In this document: positions 18,178 through 29,386 of the stretch, one piece after another | Layout of the letters: each line of letters starts with the position of its first letter | Position numbering within the stretch: the stretch's first letter is position 1 | Assembly: GCF_021044685.1 (NCBI RefSeq) | Contig: NZ_CP088014.1 | Coordinates: forward strand, 806,001-870,000 | Direction: 5' to 3' | From: Bradyrhizobium daqingense | GTDB taxonomy: Bacteria; Pseudomonadota; Alphaproteobacteria; Rhizobiales; Xanthobacteraceae | Length of the DNA stretch: 64,000 nt | Program-made: the position numbers and the translations under genes | The notes under the pieces: generated by a model | Told to the model about the DNA's origin: nothing | What the model saw: the letters and a program-made list of their open reading frames with translations, nothing else | Databases searched by the model: none

Positions 18178-21100
18178 AGGCGCCGCGCCCGATTCCCGAC
18201 GAAGTCCGCGCGCGTCAGGCGCGCGCATCCGATCCGACCGCATCGGCCTTCGTGTCGGCGAACGCCGGCTCGGGCAAGACGCATGTGCTGGTGCAGCGGG
18301 TGATCCGTCTGCTACTCGCAGGCGTGCCGCCGGAAAAGATCCTCTGCATCACCTTCACCAAGGCCGCCGCCGCCAACATGGCCGAGCGCGTGTTCATCAC
18401 GCTCGGTCATTGGGTGACGCTGGACGATGCCGCGCTCGATGCCGCAATTCGCGCCGTCGGCATTCCGCATCCGAGCGCGAAGCTGCGGCGCGACGCGCGA
18501 AAACTGTTCGCCTGCGCGCTGGAGACGCCGGGCGGCCTGAAGGTGCAGACCATCCACGCGCTGTGCACCCGCCTGCTGCAGCAGTTTCCGTTCGAGGCCA
18601 ACGTTCCCGCGCGCTTTGCCGTGATCGACGAGCGCGACCAGACCGACATGATGGAGCGCGCCAATCTGAAGGTGCTGCTGGAGGCCGCGCGCGATCCTGA
18701 CAGTGTCACCGGCCGCGCCCTGCTGACGGCGATGGCGAGCGCCGCCGACGTCACCTTCAAGGAGGTCGTGCGCGAGGCGTGTCTCAGCCGCGACCATTTC
18801 ATGGCCTGGACCGACGAAGCCGGCAATGCCGAATCCGCAGCAGCGCAGATGGCTGCGGTGCTGGGCGTTGACGTGAGTGATCGCATCGAGGACGTCGAAA
18901 CGGAAATTCTGGACGGTCCGTTCCTGCCGCGCTCGCGCTGGGACGACATCGCCTTTGCGCTCGAAGATGGCAGCAAGTCCGATAACGACCAGGCCGGCCG
19001 GCTCCGCGAGGCAAAGGTGTTTTCCGGCGGCGCGCAGGTCGATGCCTATCTCTGCGTCTTCCTCACCGACGACAAGCTGCCGCGCAAGGCGGTGTTGACC
19101 AAGAAGTTCTGCGATCACAATCCGTCCGTGGCCCGCCTGTTCGAAGCCGAGGCGCAGCGCCTTGCAGGGTTGATCGAGAAGCGTCGCGCCGTGACGGTTC
19201 GCGACCGTACCGCGGCCCTGCTGCACATCGCGACCGCCGCTGCCGCGAATTACCGCCGCGAGAAGCAGGAGCGCGGGCTGCTCGACTACGACGATCTGAT
19301 CGACAAGACGCTGGCGATGCTCAATCGCATCGCCTCGGGCTGGGTGCATTACAAGCTCGACCGCGGTGTCGATCACGTCCTGATCGACGAGGCCCAGGAC
19401 ACCAGCCCGCGGCAATGGGATATCGTCGCGCATATCATCTCCGAGTTCACAGCCGGAGAAGGCGCGCGCGAAGGGCTGAACCGCACGGTGTTCGCGGTCG
19501 GCGACGAGAAGCAGTCGATCTTCTCGTTCCAGGGCGCGGCCCCCCATGAATTCGATGCGCGGCGGCGCGAGCTGCATCGCAAGTTCACCGCGGCCGGGCT
19601 GAAGTTCGATCCCGTCGCCTTCACATATTCATTCCGCTCGGGCGCCACGATCCTGCACTCGGTCGATCACGTCTTCCGCGATCCCCAGATCTACAAGAGC
19701 ATCCATTCGGTCGAGATCGGCCATCCCCTGCACAACGCGCTTGCCGATGCCGGGCCGAGCGTGATCGAGCTGTGGGATCTTGCGGAGGCCGACGAGCGGC
19801 AGGACATCGAAGGCTGGCGCGCACCGTTCGACGGCGTCGCTGTCACCAGCCCCGAGGTGAAGCTCGCGCGCCGCATCCAGGCCGAGATCAAACGGCTGGT
19901 CGAGAGCGGCACGCTGACGGGGCATGAAGGCGAGCGCCGTCCCTTGCGTTATGGGGACATGCTGATCCTGGTGCGCCGCCGCGGCAATGCCTTCGATGCC
20001 GTGATCCAGGCACTGAAGCACGCTGGCGTGCCGGTCGCCGGCGCCGACCGCCTCAAGCTCACCGAGCATATCGCCATCATCGATCTGATGAACCTTGCCG
20101 ACGCGCTGCTACTGCCGCAGGACGATCTCGCGCTGGCGGTGGCACTGAAAAGCCCGCTGTTCGGGCTCGACGACGACGACCTGTTTCAATTGGCCCATGA
20201 CCGCAAGGGCTCGCTGCGCCGCGCGCTTGGCGAGCATGCAGGCACAAGCGAGAAATTCGCCACGGCATTACGCTGCCTGGAAGCCTGCGAGATGTGGGCG
20301 CGCGAGGAGACGCCGTTCGCGTTCTACGCCTGGCTGCTCGGCGGCGACGGCGGGCGCGCGCGCATCCTGCGCCGCCTCGGCCATGAGGCCAATGACGCGC
20401 TCGACGAGTTCCTGGAGCTGGCGCTGAGCTACGAGCGCAAGGCGCCGGCCTCGCTGCAGGGCTTCATTGCTTGGCTGCGTTCGGCTGATACCGAGGTGAA
20501 GCGTGACATGGAGATCTCGCGCGACGAGGTGCGGGTGATGACCGTGCACGGTGCCAAGGGCCTGGAGGCCTCGGTCGTGTTCATGGTCGACACCACCTCG
20601 TCGCCCGCGGATTCGCAGCGGCTGCGGTTGATCCAGGTGCCGCGCGGCAATGGCGGCGAGGTCGTGGTCTGGGCCGGCCGTAAGGCCGACGATCCGAAGC
20701 CCGTCGTCGAGGCGCGCAAGGCGATGCTCGAGGAGACCGAGGACGAATACCGCCGCCTGCTCTATGTCGCGATGACGCGCGCGGCCGACCGTCTGATCGT
20801 CGGCGGCTGCATGCCCGGCAACATGAAGACGGTGCGCAAGCTGAGCTGGTACGACCTCGTCGACACCGGCCTCGCTAGCTCAGGTCTCGACAAGCAGGTG
20901 ATCGAGACGCCGCTCGGCAAGGTGACTCGATTCGCCCGTCCCGAGGATGTCGCAGCGCTGGGCACGCCGGCGAGGTCCGTCGACCAGACCATCGCCCTGC
21001 CCGATTGGCTGCGTCTGCCGGCGCCACGCGAGATCGCCGACGATGATCCTGTGCGCCCGTCCGGCCAGCCTGCCGAGGAGGGGCGCGCGGTGCGGTCGGG

Positions 21101-21680
21101 CGAATCGGTCCAGTCCCGCGCGCTCGCGCTGCAACGCGGCACGCTGGTGCACCGGCTGCTGCAATCCCTGCCCGACATGGCCAGCGAGCGCCGCCGCGAG
21201 GCCGCGCTCGGCTTCATGGCGCGCAACGCCTCCGACTGGCCGGAGGCCGACCGCACCGCGCTGGCCGACAAGGTGCTCGCCTTGATCACCGAGCCGCGTT
21301 TCGCCGCGGTTTTCGGTCCCGGCAGCCGGGCCGAGGTCGCGATCGCCGGCAAGCTGGACCGGCCGGGCCGGCCGCCCGCGCTGGTCTCGGGCCAGATCGA
21401 CCGGCTGGTCGTCCGCCCCGACGAGGTCCTGATCGTCGATTTCAAGACCAACCAGGCAGCACCCAAGAGCGCGACGGAGGCGCCGGCGGCCTATGTCCGG
21501 CAGCTTGCGCTGTACCGGGCGGTGCTGTCGCGGCTTTATCCCCAAAAGCCTGTCAGAGCCGCCCTGCTCTGGACCGAGACCCTTGAATATATGGAGATTT
21601 CGGCCCCCGCGCTGGACGCGGCGCTGGCATCCCTTCATCTCGGTGTGAGCGTCCTTGACCCGGCAAGGAGCCGTTCATAG
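18171..21680 (+). CDS. addA: AddA, UvrD-like helicase-nuclease subunit
   Basis: A 1169-residue superfamily-1 helicase with a C-terminal nuclease. Motifs in order: Walker A ANAGSGKTHVL near the N-terminus, TFTKAAAANMAERV (Ia), LIDEAQDTSPRQW (II), VGDEKQSIFSFQGA (III), VMTVHGAKGLEASVVF (V), YVAMTRAADRLIV (VI), and the nuclease triad LIVDFKTNQAAP. ATG 18171 overlaps the addB stop by seven bases; GTG 18174 would give a four-base overlap and one residue less. Its partner is AddB. The pair replaces RecBCD in this lineage. Confidence 0.96.
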   Translation: MVKAPRPIPDEVRARQARASDPTASAFVSANAGSGKTHVLVQRVIRLLLAGVPPEKILCITFTKAAAANMAERVFITLGHWVTLDDAALDAAIRAVGIPHPSAKLRRDARKLFACALETPGGLKVQTIHALCTRLLQQFPFEANVPARFAVIDERDQTDMMERANLKVLLEAARDPDSVTGRALLTAMASAADVTFKEVVREACLSRDHFMAWTDEAGNAESAAAQMAAVLGVDVSDRIEDVETEILDGPFLPRSRWDDIAFALEDGSKSDNDQAGRLREAKVFSGGAQVDAYLCVFLTDDKLPRKAVLTKKFCDHNPSVARLFEAEAQRLAGLIEKRRAVTVRDRTAALLHIATAAAANYRREKQERGLLDYDDLIDKTLAMLNRIASGWVHYKLDRGVDHVLIDEAQDTSPRQWDIVAHIISEFTAGEGAREGLNRTVFAVGDEKQSIFSFQGAAPHEFDARRRELHRKFTAAGLKFDPVAFTYSFRSGATILHSVDHVFRDPQIYKSIHSVEIGHPLHNALADAGPSVIELWDLAEADERQDIEGWRAPFDGVAVTSPEVKLARRIQAEIKRLVESGTLTGHEGERRPLRYGDMLILVRRRGNAFDAVIQALKHAGVPVAGADRLKLTEHIAIIDLMNLADALLLPQDDLALAVALKSPLFGLDDDDLFQLAHDRKGSLRRALGEHAGTSEKFATALRCLEACEMWAREETPFAFYAWLLGGDGGRARILRRLGHEANDALDEFLELALSYERKAPASLQGFIAWLRSADTEVKRDMEISRDEVRVMTVHGAKGLEASVVFMVDTTSSPADSQRLRLIQVPRGNGGEVVVWAGRKADDPKPVVEARKAMLEETEDEYRRLLYVAMTRAADRLIVGGCMPGNMKTVRKLSWYDLVDTGLASSGLDKQVIETPLGKVTRFARPEDVAALGTPARSVDQTIALPDWLRLPAPREIADDDPVRPSGQPAEEGRAVRSGESVQSRALALQRGTLVHRLLQSLPDMASERRREAALGFMARNASDWPEADRTALADKVLALITEPRFAAVFGPGSRAEVAIAGKLDRPGRPPALVSGQIDRLVVRPDEVLIVDFKTNQAAPKSATEAPAAYVRQLALYRAVLSRLYPQKPVRAALLWTETLEYMEISAPALDAALASLHLGVSVLDPARSRS

Positions 21681-21747
21681 GTTCACCCCATGATCCCGGG
21701 CGCGATTCCAGATCGCGCCGATTCTTTCAACCGAGTGAGGTACTCCA

Positions 21748-22068
21748 ATGGCCGTTAGCAAGGTTTCCGACGCCGATTTCGAAGCCGAAGTGCTCAAGGC
21801 GAACGGCCCCGTGGTCGTCGATTTCTGGGCCGAATGGTGCGGCCCCTGCCGCATGATCGCGCCCGCCCTCGACGAGATCGCCGGCGCGATGGGCGACAAG
21901 GTCAAGATCGTGAAGCTGAACGTCGACGAGAGCCCGAAGACCGCGTCCAAGTATGGCGTGATGTCGATCCCGACCCTGATGATCTTCAAGGGCGGCGAGA
22001 TGGCCTCGCGCCAGGTCGGCGCTGCGCCGAAGGCGAAGCTGCAGCAGTGGATCACCTCCGCGGTCTGA
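21748..22068 (+). CDS. trxA: Thioredoxin
   Basis: A 106-residue cytosolic thioredoxin with the classic WCGPC active site (Cys31, Cys34), the cis-Pro loop SIPTLMIF, and a buried Asp in VVVDFWAEW. It reduces protein disulfides such as ribonucleotide reductase and methionine sulfoxide reductase. It follows addA after 67 bases and ends at a strong hairpin (22096-22120), so the divL-addA-trxA row appears to end here. The addBA-trxA order is shared with other Alphaproteobacteria. Confidence 0.97.
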   Translation: MAVSKVSDADFEAEVLKANGPVVVDFWAEWCGPCRMIAPALDEIAGAMGDKVKIVKLNVDESPKTASKYGVMSIPTLMIFKGGEMASRQVGAAPKAKLQQWITSAV

Positions 22069-22095
22069 TCCACGCCGCTTCCAATTATTTTCGAC

Positions 22096-22120
22096 AACGG
22101 CCGGCGAAATGCCGGCCGTT
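22096..22120 (+). terminator. Intrinsic-terminator-like hairpin after trxA
   Basis: AACGGCCGGC and GCCGGCCGTT form a perfect 10-bp stem around the loop GAAAT, 27 bases after the trxA stop. The T-run after it is weak (TTCTGCGTT). Confidence 0.7.
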
Positions 22121-22162
22121 CTGCGTTGATGGGGCGTGTTCAGCGTATGACGAGTCCCGCCC

Positions 22163-23221
22163 TTGCCAGCCCCTCCCCGAAAGCGCGACCGCAAAGCCAC
22201 CTCTCTCGTCGCGATGGAGGCGCGTTCGGTCGACGAGATTCCGCGCGGCAAGGAATGGCAATATGAGCCGAAATGGGATGGCTTCCGCTGCCTGCTGTCG
22301 CGGAGCGGCAGCAACATCGACCTGCGCTCGAAGTCGGGCGAGGACCTCGCGCGCTATTTCCCTGAAATCGTCGACGCTGCGTTGGGGCTGAACGCGGACC
22401 GCTTCACGCTCGACGGCGAGATCGTCGTGCCGCACGGCAAGAGCTTTTCCTTCGATGCCCTGCTGCAACGGATTCACCCGGCTGCAAGCCGCGTGAAGAA
22501 GCTCTCGCAGGAAACGCCGGCGCTCTATCTCGGGTTCGATCTGCTCGCGACGGCGCGAGACAAAGGCTTGGCAGAGAAGACGCTGCGTGAACGCCGGCCG
22601 GCGCTAGACGCCTTTGCGACGTCCACCCTCAAGGGCAGCCTCTTCCGTCTCTCACCGTCGACGACGAGCTACGCCACGGCCAAAAAATGGCTGGCACAAT
22701 CCGGCGGCGGCTCGGACGGCGTCATCGCCAAGCGCATCGACCTGCCCTACCAGGCGGGCAATCGCGACGGCATGCAAAAGATCAAGAAATTCCGCAGCGC
22801 CGATTGTGTGGTCGGCGGCTTCCGCTATGCCACCAACAAGATCGCCGGCCGGAACGTCGTCGGCTCGCTGCTGCTCGGACTCTACGACGACGATGGCTTG
22901 CTGCACCATGTCGGCTTCACCTCGGCGATCAAGGCAGAGGCGAAGCCAGCCTTGACCGATCGACTCGAAGCCTTGATCGGCGAGCCCGGCTTCACCGGCA
23001 ACGCGCCGGGCGGGCCGAGCCGGTGGTCGACCGAGCGCTCCGCGAAATGGTGTCCGCTGAAGACGAAGCTGGTGATCGAGGTCTGCTACGACCATTTCAG
23101 CGGCGAGCGTTTTCGCCACGGCACCTCGATCCTGCGCTGGCGCCCCGACAAGGCACCGGGCCAATGCACATTCGATCAGCTGAAGCAGAAGGCGGCCGAC
23201 CCGATGAAGTTATTGAAGTGA
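22163..23221 (+). CDS. ATP-dependent DNA ligase (LigC/LigD-ligase type)
   Basis: A 352-residue ATP-dependent ligase with adenylation and OB domains. Motif I is YEPKWDGFR with the nucleotidyl Lys37, motif III LYLGFDLLA, motif IV DGVIAKR, motif V MQKIKKFR, and the OB-fold end shows HGTSILRWRPDK. It is separate from the replicative NAD ligase and probably acts in end-joining or repair. No Ku or polymerase domain is adjacent, so it is LigC-like rather than full LigD. The frame opens at a TTG (22163); the ATG at 22214 (MEARSVDEIP) is an equally possible start and would put the lysine at residue 20. Confidence 0.88.
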   Translation: MPAPPRKRDRKATSLVAMEARSVDEIPRGKEWQYEPKWDGFRCLLSRSGSNIDLRSKSGEDLARYFPEIVDAALGLNADRFTLDGEIVVPHGKSFSFDALLQRIHPAASRVKKLSQETPALYLGFDLLATARDKGLAEKTLRERRPALDAFATSTLKGSLFRLSPSTTSYATAKKWLAQSGGGSDGVIAKRIDLPYQAGNRDGMQKIKKFRSADCVVGGFRYATNKIAGRNVVGSLLLGLYDDDGLLHHVGFTSAIKAEAKPALTDRLEALIGEPGFTGNAPGGPSRWSTERSAKWCPLKTKLVIEVCYDHFSGERFRHGTSILRWRPDKAPGQCTFDQLKQKAADPMKLLK

Positions 23222-23226
23222 CGCGG

Positions 23227-23353
23227 TCTCGTGCCCCGGACGCAGCGCAGCGCGTCTTCCGCGGTGCGCTGCAGAGCCGGGGCCTAGAAGCCCCGACCTG
23301 GATCCCGGCTCTGCTTCGCGTCATTTCATGCCGCGCCGCGTCCGGGACACGAG
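23227..23353. repeat. Dispersed palindromic intergenic repeat, copy C
   Basis: Begins TCTCGTGCCCCGGACGCAGC and ends CGCGTCCGGGACACGAG, directly after the ligase stop and directly before the end of the convergent phosphoesterase gene. It may serve as a bidirectional transcription end. Its right arm is closer to the left arms of copies A and B, so the element exists in both orientations. Confidence 0.78.
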
Positions 23354-23359
23354 CCGTGA

Positions 23360-24100
23360 CTACCCAATCCATCCCGTCGCCAGCGCATTCGCCAGCTCCG
23401 GCTGTCCGTTGCGCCGCGCCAGCGCGGCCATGACTTCGTGATCATAAGTGACGTGGCGGAACGTCACTTGCCAAGCGCCGTTCACCAACTCGAGGATCGC
23501 ATAGCGCGCGTGCGGCGTACCGGCCTCCACCACGTGCGGATACGGATGCTTGTCGCGATAGCCGGGGCTGCCGACGCTGCCGGGGTTGACGATCAGCCGA
23601 CCGTCGCGCAGGCGCACGGCGCGGGCGAGATGGGTGTGGGCGCAGAGGATCAGCGACTGCGTGACGCCCTGTGCGAGCTGCTCGATCCGATCGAGCGGCG
23701 ACAGCGCCACCGTGCCATCAGGGTGCACGGTGTCGAGCCAATACACCTCGTCGCTGCCGGGCGTCGCATGGCACAGGAACACCTGCTCGCGGAAGACCCG
23801 CGTCATCGGCTGCGCGCGCAGCCAGTCGAGTTGCTTGGCGTCGAGCTGTTCATAGGCGGGACGGTCCCACGAGCCCATCTTCTCCGGGGGACGGTCGAGC
23901 AGATAGCGGTCGTGATTGCCGAGCACGTGCACGGCGTCGAGCTGCATCAGGATCTCGACGGTGCGGCGTGCATCGAGCGGCCCGCTCAACATGTCGCCGA
24001 GATTGACGATGTCGACAATGCCGAGCGCGCGGATGTCGGCGAGGACAGCCTCAAGCGCGAGATGGTTTCCGTGGACGTCGGCAATCGCTGCGAAGCGCAT
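23360..24100 (-). CDS. Metallophosphoesterase family protein (YfcE-like)
   Basis: A 246-residue calcineurin-like phosphoesterase. The start at 24100 gives MRFAAIADVHGNHLALEAV, the metal-binding D-x-H motif. Upstream codons belong to a repeat and were discarded. The other metal ligands are in VNLGDMLSGP, VLGNHDRYLL, and the CAHTHLARAV and NPGSVGSPGYRDK segments typical of YfcE/MJ0936-type enzymes. Substrate is unknown; relatives split phosphodiesters or phosphomonoesters. It is enclosed by two palindromic repeat copies (C and D), so it looks like a one-gene unit downstream of folC. Confidence 0.85.
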   Translation of the reverse strand: MRFAAIADVHGNHLALEAVLADIRALGIVDIVNLGDMLSGPLDARRTVEILMQLDAVHVLGNHDRYLLDRPPEKMGSWDRPAYEQLDAKQLDWLRAQPMTRVFREQVFLCHATPGSDEVYWLDTVHPDGTVALSPLDRIEQLAQGVTQSLILCAHTHLARAVRLRDGRLIVNPGSVGSPGYRDKHPYPHVVEAGTPHARYAILELVNGAWQVTFRHVTYDHEVMAALARRNGQPELANALATGWIG

Positions 24101-24114
24101 TGTTGTTATCCCAA

Positions 24115-24222
24115 CTCTCGTGCCCCGGACGCAGCGCAGCGCGCAGTGGTGCGCTGCAGAGCCGGGGCCCATTGCGGCATTCTGGGTCCTGGCTCGCGCT
24201 TCGCGCGTCCGGGACACCGAGA
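24115..24222. repeat. Dispersed palindromic intergenic repeat, copy D
   Basis: Begins CTCTCGTGCCCCGGACGCAG and ends GCGCGTCCGGGACACCGAG. It fills the whole gap between the phosphoesterase start (24100) and the folC stop (24224). It is shorter than the other copies and ends two bases before the stop codon of folC. Confidence 0.78.
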
Positions 24223-24223
24223 C

Positions 24224-25567
24224 TCATGCAGGAGGCGTGCCGTTGATCGCGAGCACGTGGCCAGCCAGATACAGCGAGCCCGTGATCAGGATGCGCGGCG
24301 GCACCTCATAGGCGAGCTTCGCCAGGCCGCGCAATGCGGCTTCGATGCCGGGCGCGGGCTCGACGCGCATGCCGAGGCTGCGCGCGGCGTCGGCGAGACG
24401 GTCGGCCGGCATCGCGTTCTCGTTATCGGGGATCGGCACTGCGATGATGTGACGGGTGAGGCCGGCGAAATTGGCGAGGAAACCCTGCGCGTCCTTATTC
24501 GCCATCATGCCTGATATCACGACCAGCGGGCGCGACACTCGCTCTTCGAGGTCGCCCAGCGCTGCCGCCGCGACCCGGCCGCCTTCGGCATTGTGCCCGC
24601 CATCGAGCCAGATCTCCGAGCCTTGCGGTCCCCAGGAGAGCAGCTCGCCCGAGGTGATGCGCTGCATCCGCGCCGGCCATTCCGCGCCGACGATGCCAGC
24701 CTCGAAGGCGGCGTGGTTGACCTTCAGATCCGGAAGCGCGCGCAGCGTGGCGATGGCAAGCCCGGCATTGGCGAATTGGTGCCGGCCGAACAGGCGCGGT
24801 GCCGGCAGGTCCATCAGGCCGCGATCGTCGGAATAGACCAGACGTCCACGCTCGACATTGACGTGCCAGCTCTCGTTCGCGGCAAACAGCGGCGCGCGCA
24901 TGCGTTTGGCCTGCGCCTCGATCACCGCCATCGCCTCCGCCGCCTGCTCGGCGCAAATCACGGGCACGCCGCGCTTGATGATCGCGGCCTTCTCACCGGC
25001 GATCGACGCCAGGGTATCCCCGAGAAACTCCATGTGATCCATGCTAACAGGCGTGATCACGCAGGCCGCCGGCGTGTCGACCACGTTGGTCGAATCGAGG
25101 CGCCCGCCGAGGCCGACTTCGAGCAGCACCACATCAGCCGGATTCTGCGCGAACAAGTGGAAGGCGGCCGCCGTCTTCAGCTCGAACACGGTTGCGGCTT
25201 CACCGGCATTGACGCGCTCAACCTCTTCAAGCGCGGCGCGCAGCTCGTCGTCGCCGACGAGCACCCCGCCGCCGGCGCGGCCGAGCCGAAAGCATTCGTT
25301 GATGCGGACGAGGTAAGGCGAGGTATAGGCGTGGACGCGCAAGCCTGAGGCTTCCAGCGTCGCGCGCAGATAGGCCAGCGTCGAGCCCTTGCCGTTGGTG
25401 CCGGCGATGTGGATCACCGGCGGCAGCTTGCGTTCGGGATGGCCGAGCCGCTCGAGCAGGCGGTGCATCCGCTCCAGCCCGAGATCGATGCGCTGCTGAT
25501 GCAGGACCGACAGCCGCCCGATCACTTCGCCGAGCGTTGTCTTTGCACTGTCAGGGGAGGCGTTCAC
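24224..25567 (-). CDS. folC: Bifunctional dihydrofolate/folylpolyglutamate synthase
   Basis: A 447-residue Mur-ligase-family enzyme that adds glutamate to dihydropteroate and to tetrahydrofolate. The ATP loop is [16 protein letters not shown], followed by [13 protein letters not shown], the central [17 protein letters not shown] and [13 protein letters not shown], and the C-terminal [14 protein letters not shown]. Length is normal. The start overlaps the stop of accD by four bases, so it is the last gene of trpF-trpB-trpA-accD-folC. The accD-folC pairing is widespread in proteobacteria. Confidence 0.96.
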   Translation of the reverse strand: MNASPDSAKTTLGEVIGRLSVLHQQRIDLGLERMHRLLERLGHPERKLPPVIHIAGTNGKGSTLAYLRATLEASGLRVHAYTSPYLVRINECFRLGRAGGGVLVGDDELRAALEEVERVNAGEAATVFELKTAAAFHLFAQNPADVVLLEVGLGGRLDSTNVVDTPAACVITPVSMDHMEFLGDTLASIAGEKAAIIKRGVPVICAEQAAEAMAVIEAQAKRMRAPLFAANESWHVNVERGRLVYSDDRGLMDLPAPRLFGRHQFANAGLAIATLRALPDLKVNHAAFEAGIVGAEWPARMQRITSGELLSWGPQGSEIWLDGGHNAEGGRVAAAALGDLEERVSRPLVVISGMMANKDAQGFLANFAGLTRHIIAVPIPDNENAMPADRLADAARSLGMRVEPAPGIEAALRGLAKLAYEVPPRILITGSLYLAGHVLAINGTPPA

Positions 25568-26505
25568 GCGTGCGGCGCAGCCGGCGCCGTCTCGGCGGCC
25601 GAGACGATCTGCGCCGGGCTCGCGACCGGCAGCACGGACTTCGATGCGCCTTCCTGCGCCGGCGCCTTGGTCAAGAGGCGGCAGAGCCGCGCCAGGGTCG
25701 GACGCAGCTCGTGGCGATGCACGACCATGTCGACCATGCCGTGCTCCTTGAGGTACTCGGCGCGCTGGAAACCTTCGGGGAGCTTCTCGCGGATGGTCTG
25801 CTCGATCACGCGCGCGCCGGCAAAGCCGATCAGCGCGCCGGGTTCGGCGATCTGCACGTCGCCGAGCATCGCGTAGGACGCAGTGACGCCGCCGGTCGTG
25901 GGGTTGGTGAGCACGACGATGTAGGGCAGCTTTGCCTCGCGCAGCATCTGCACCGCTACGGTCGTGCGCGGCATCTGCATCAGCGACAGGATGCCCTCCT
26001 GCATGCGCGCGCCGCCGGACGCGGCGAACACGATGAACGGCGAGTTCTTCTCGACCGCAAGCTCCATGCCGCGAACGATGGCTTCGCCCGCGGCCATGCC
26101 GAGCGAGCCGCCCATGAAATCGAAATCCTGCACGGCGACGACGACCGCAGCGCCTTCGAGCTTGCCATAGCCGACCTTGATCGCATCATTCAAATTGGTG
26201 CGGGCGCGCGCGTCCTTGACGCGATCGACGTATTTCTTCTCGTCGCGGAACTTGAGCGGGTCGGGTGTGACCTCGGGCAGCGCAACGTCGAACCAGGTTT
26301 CGTTGTCGAAGATCGACTTCAACCGTGCCACCGCGCCCATGCGCATGTGGTAGTTCGAGCCGGGGATGACGAACTGGTTGGCTTCGACGTCCTTGTAGAA
26401 CACGAGCTGTCCGGAATCCGGGCACTTGATCCACAGATTCTCCGGCGTCTCGCGCCGCAGCATGTTGCGGATCTTCGGCCGGACCACATTGGTAAGCCAG
26501 TTCAT
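25564..26505 (-). CDS. accD: Acetyl-CoA carboxylase carboxyltransferase subunit beta
   Basis: A 313-residue subunit that, with AccA, moves the carboxyl group from carboxybiotin to acetyl-CoA in the first step of fatty acid synthesis. The crotonase-fold core is clear: [21 protein letters not shown], a [11 protein letters not shown] oxyanion region, SGGARMQEG and [17 protein letters not shown]. The N-terminal zinc ribbon is decayed. Only Cys28 remains of four; the other positions are Ser31, Ile47 and Ser50 (KCPDSGQ...[12 protein letters not shown]). The extra C-terminal tail is Ala/Pro-rich. It overlaps folC by four bases. Confidence 0.96.
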   Translation of the reverse strand: MNWLTNVVRPKIRNMLRRETPENLWIKCPDSGQLVFYKDVEANQFVIPGSNYHMRMGAVARLKSIFDNETWFDVALPEVTPDPLKFRDEKKYVDRVKDARARTNLNDAIKVGYGKLEGAAVVVAVQDFDFMGGSLGMAAGEAIVRGMELAVEKNSPFIVFAASGGARMQEGILSLMQMPRTTVAVQMLREAKLPYIVVLTNPTTGGVTASYAMLGDVQIAEPGALIGFAGARVIEQTIREKLPEGFQRAEYLKEHGMVDMVVHRHELRPTLARLCRLLTKAPAQEGASKSVLPVASPAQIVSAAETAPAAPHA

Positions 26506-26615
26506 GGTTTGCTCCGATGTGCGAACCCGCGTAGGGCTGCCTGAAAGGATATATGGCTGCCGGGCCCCTGCTCAGCAAGCCGCCGTGTCACCCGCCCGAA
26601 CAGCGGAATTATGGC

Positions 26616-27448
26616 CTATTCAGCCGCCTGTTGCGCGCCCTTGACGCCCTGAGCCAGGGCCGCCGTCAGCTCAGCCACCGCGTTAACGGTTTTGGCGGTC
26701 GCCCGTCCCTCGGCATCGAGGCTGTTCTTCAGTGCATCGACTAAGGCGGTGCCAACCACCGAACCATCGGCCTTCTCGGCAATGGCGCGTGCCGCCTCCG
26801 GCGTGCGGATGCCGAAGCCGACGCAGATCGGCAGCTTGGTATGACGCTTGATGCGCGCGACGGCTTCGCCGACCACGTTCGCGTCCGCCGCCGCTGCTCC
26901 GGTGATGCCGGCGATCGAGACGTAATAGACGAAGCCTGACGTGTTCGCGAGCACCGCCGGCAGGCGCTTGTCGTCGGTGGTCGGGGTCGCGAGGCGAATG
27001 AAGTTCAGGCCCGCCCTCAGCGCGGGAATGCAGAGCTCGTCGTCTTCCTCCGGCGGCAAGTCGACGATGATCAGGCCGTCAACGCCTGATGTCTTGGCAT
27101 CCGCCAAGAACTTGTCGACGCCGTAAATGTAGATCGGATTGTAGTAGCCCATCAGCACCAGCGGCGTGAGGTTGTCGTCCTTGCGGAAGTCGCGCACGAG
27201 ATCGAGCGTCTTCTTCAGCGTCATGCCGACCTTGAGCGCACGTAGACCTGCAGCCTGGATCGAGGGACCATCCGCCATCGGATCGGTGAAGGGAATGCCC
27301 AGTTCGATGACGTCGGAGCCTGATTTCGAGAGTGCCTTGACGATCTCGAGCGACGTCGCCGGATCGGGATCTCCGGCCATCACATAGGTCACGAAGGCCG
27401 CGCGGCCTTGCTTCTTTAGCTCAGCGAAACGGGTGTCGATACGCGTGA

Positions 27449-27452
<4 letters not shown>
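26616..27452 (-). CDS. trpA: Tryptophan synthase alpha chain
   Basis: A 278-residue TIM-barrel enzyme that releases indole from indole-3-glycerol phosphate and channels it to TrpB. The catalytic glutamate lies in [16 protein letters not shown] and the catalytic aspartate in [11 protein letters not shown]. The phosphate loop is [11 protein letters not shown], followed by [11 protein letters not shown]. It overlaps trpB by four bases. About 110 bases separate it from accD, which is likely to be in the same transcript. Confidence 0.97.
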
Positions 27453-28662
<1,210 letters not shown>

Positions 28663-28666
<4 letters not shown>

Positions 28667-29322
28667 CGTACGCTCAACTCTTGGATGGCGCGCGCGGCGC
28701 GGATGAAGGCCTTGATCATGTCAGGATCCTTGACGCCGGGAGCGCTCTCGACACCCGAGGACACATCGACGCCACCGGCGCGGGTGACGCGGAGGGCTTC
28801 CGCGACGTTATCGGCTTGAAGCCCGCCCGAGACCATGTAGGGCAATTTGAGATCGAGGTTTTCGAGCAGGCGCCAGTCGAAGGGCGCGCCGAGGCCGCCA
28901 GGGCGGGTTGCGTCCTTCGGCGCGCGCGCATCGAACAGGATGCTGTCGGCGATCGCGGCATAGCCGGGCAGCACGGTGAGATCGGCAGTGGTCGCAACCG
29001 GTACGGCTTTCATCACCGGGCGGCCGTACTTCTGCTTGATGTCGCGCAGCCGCGCGACGCTCTCCTTGCCGTGGAGCTGCAGAATGTCCGGCGACAGCAC
29101 GTCCATGATGTTGTCGAGGGTGGCGTCATCGGCATCGACGGTGAGCGCGACTTTGAGCGCGCGCCGTTTCACTTGCCGGCCGAGGTCGCGTCCCATCTCG
29201 AGCGACAGATGCCGGGGCGACGGAGGGAAGAACACGAACCCCACCATGTCGGCGCCCGCGTCGAGCGCCACTTCGAGCGTTTCGCGCGTGGACAGGCCGC
29301 AGATCTTGACGAGCAGGGACAT
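28663..29322 (-). CDS. trpF: Phosphoribosylanthranilate isomerase
   Basis: A 219-residue TIM-barrel enzyme of tryptophan synthesis that makes the Amadori rearrangement of phosphoribosylanthranilate. The catalytic Cys lies in the N-terminal VKICGLST, the catalytic Asp is in the [10 protein letters not shown] segment, and the phosphate site shows [16 protein letters not shown] with [10 protein letters not shown]. It is the first trp gene of the set trpF-trpB-trpA; trpE, trpD and trpC are not in the window. Confidence 0.97.
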
Positions 29323-29386
29323 GGTCTCAAAGCAAATGGAGGCCGCAAGCGGCGGCCGGGAAGCGGGTTTTCAGGTCGGGCCGCTT

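Noticed and set aside
15031..21680. RecBCD-type enzyme
   Set aside because: Two subunits, each ending in a nuclease motif (DYKTG and DFKTN), define AddAB; no recC/recD is present.
23223..24222. Insertion sequence around the phosphoesterase gene, as two repeat copies flank it
   Set aside because: No transposase is present and the flanking copies are members of a dispersed intergenic repeat family found elsewhere; the enclosed gene is an ordinary phosphoesterase.
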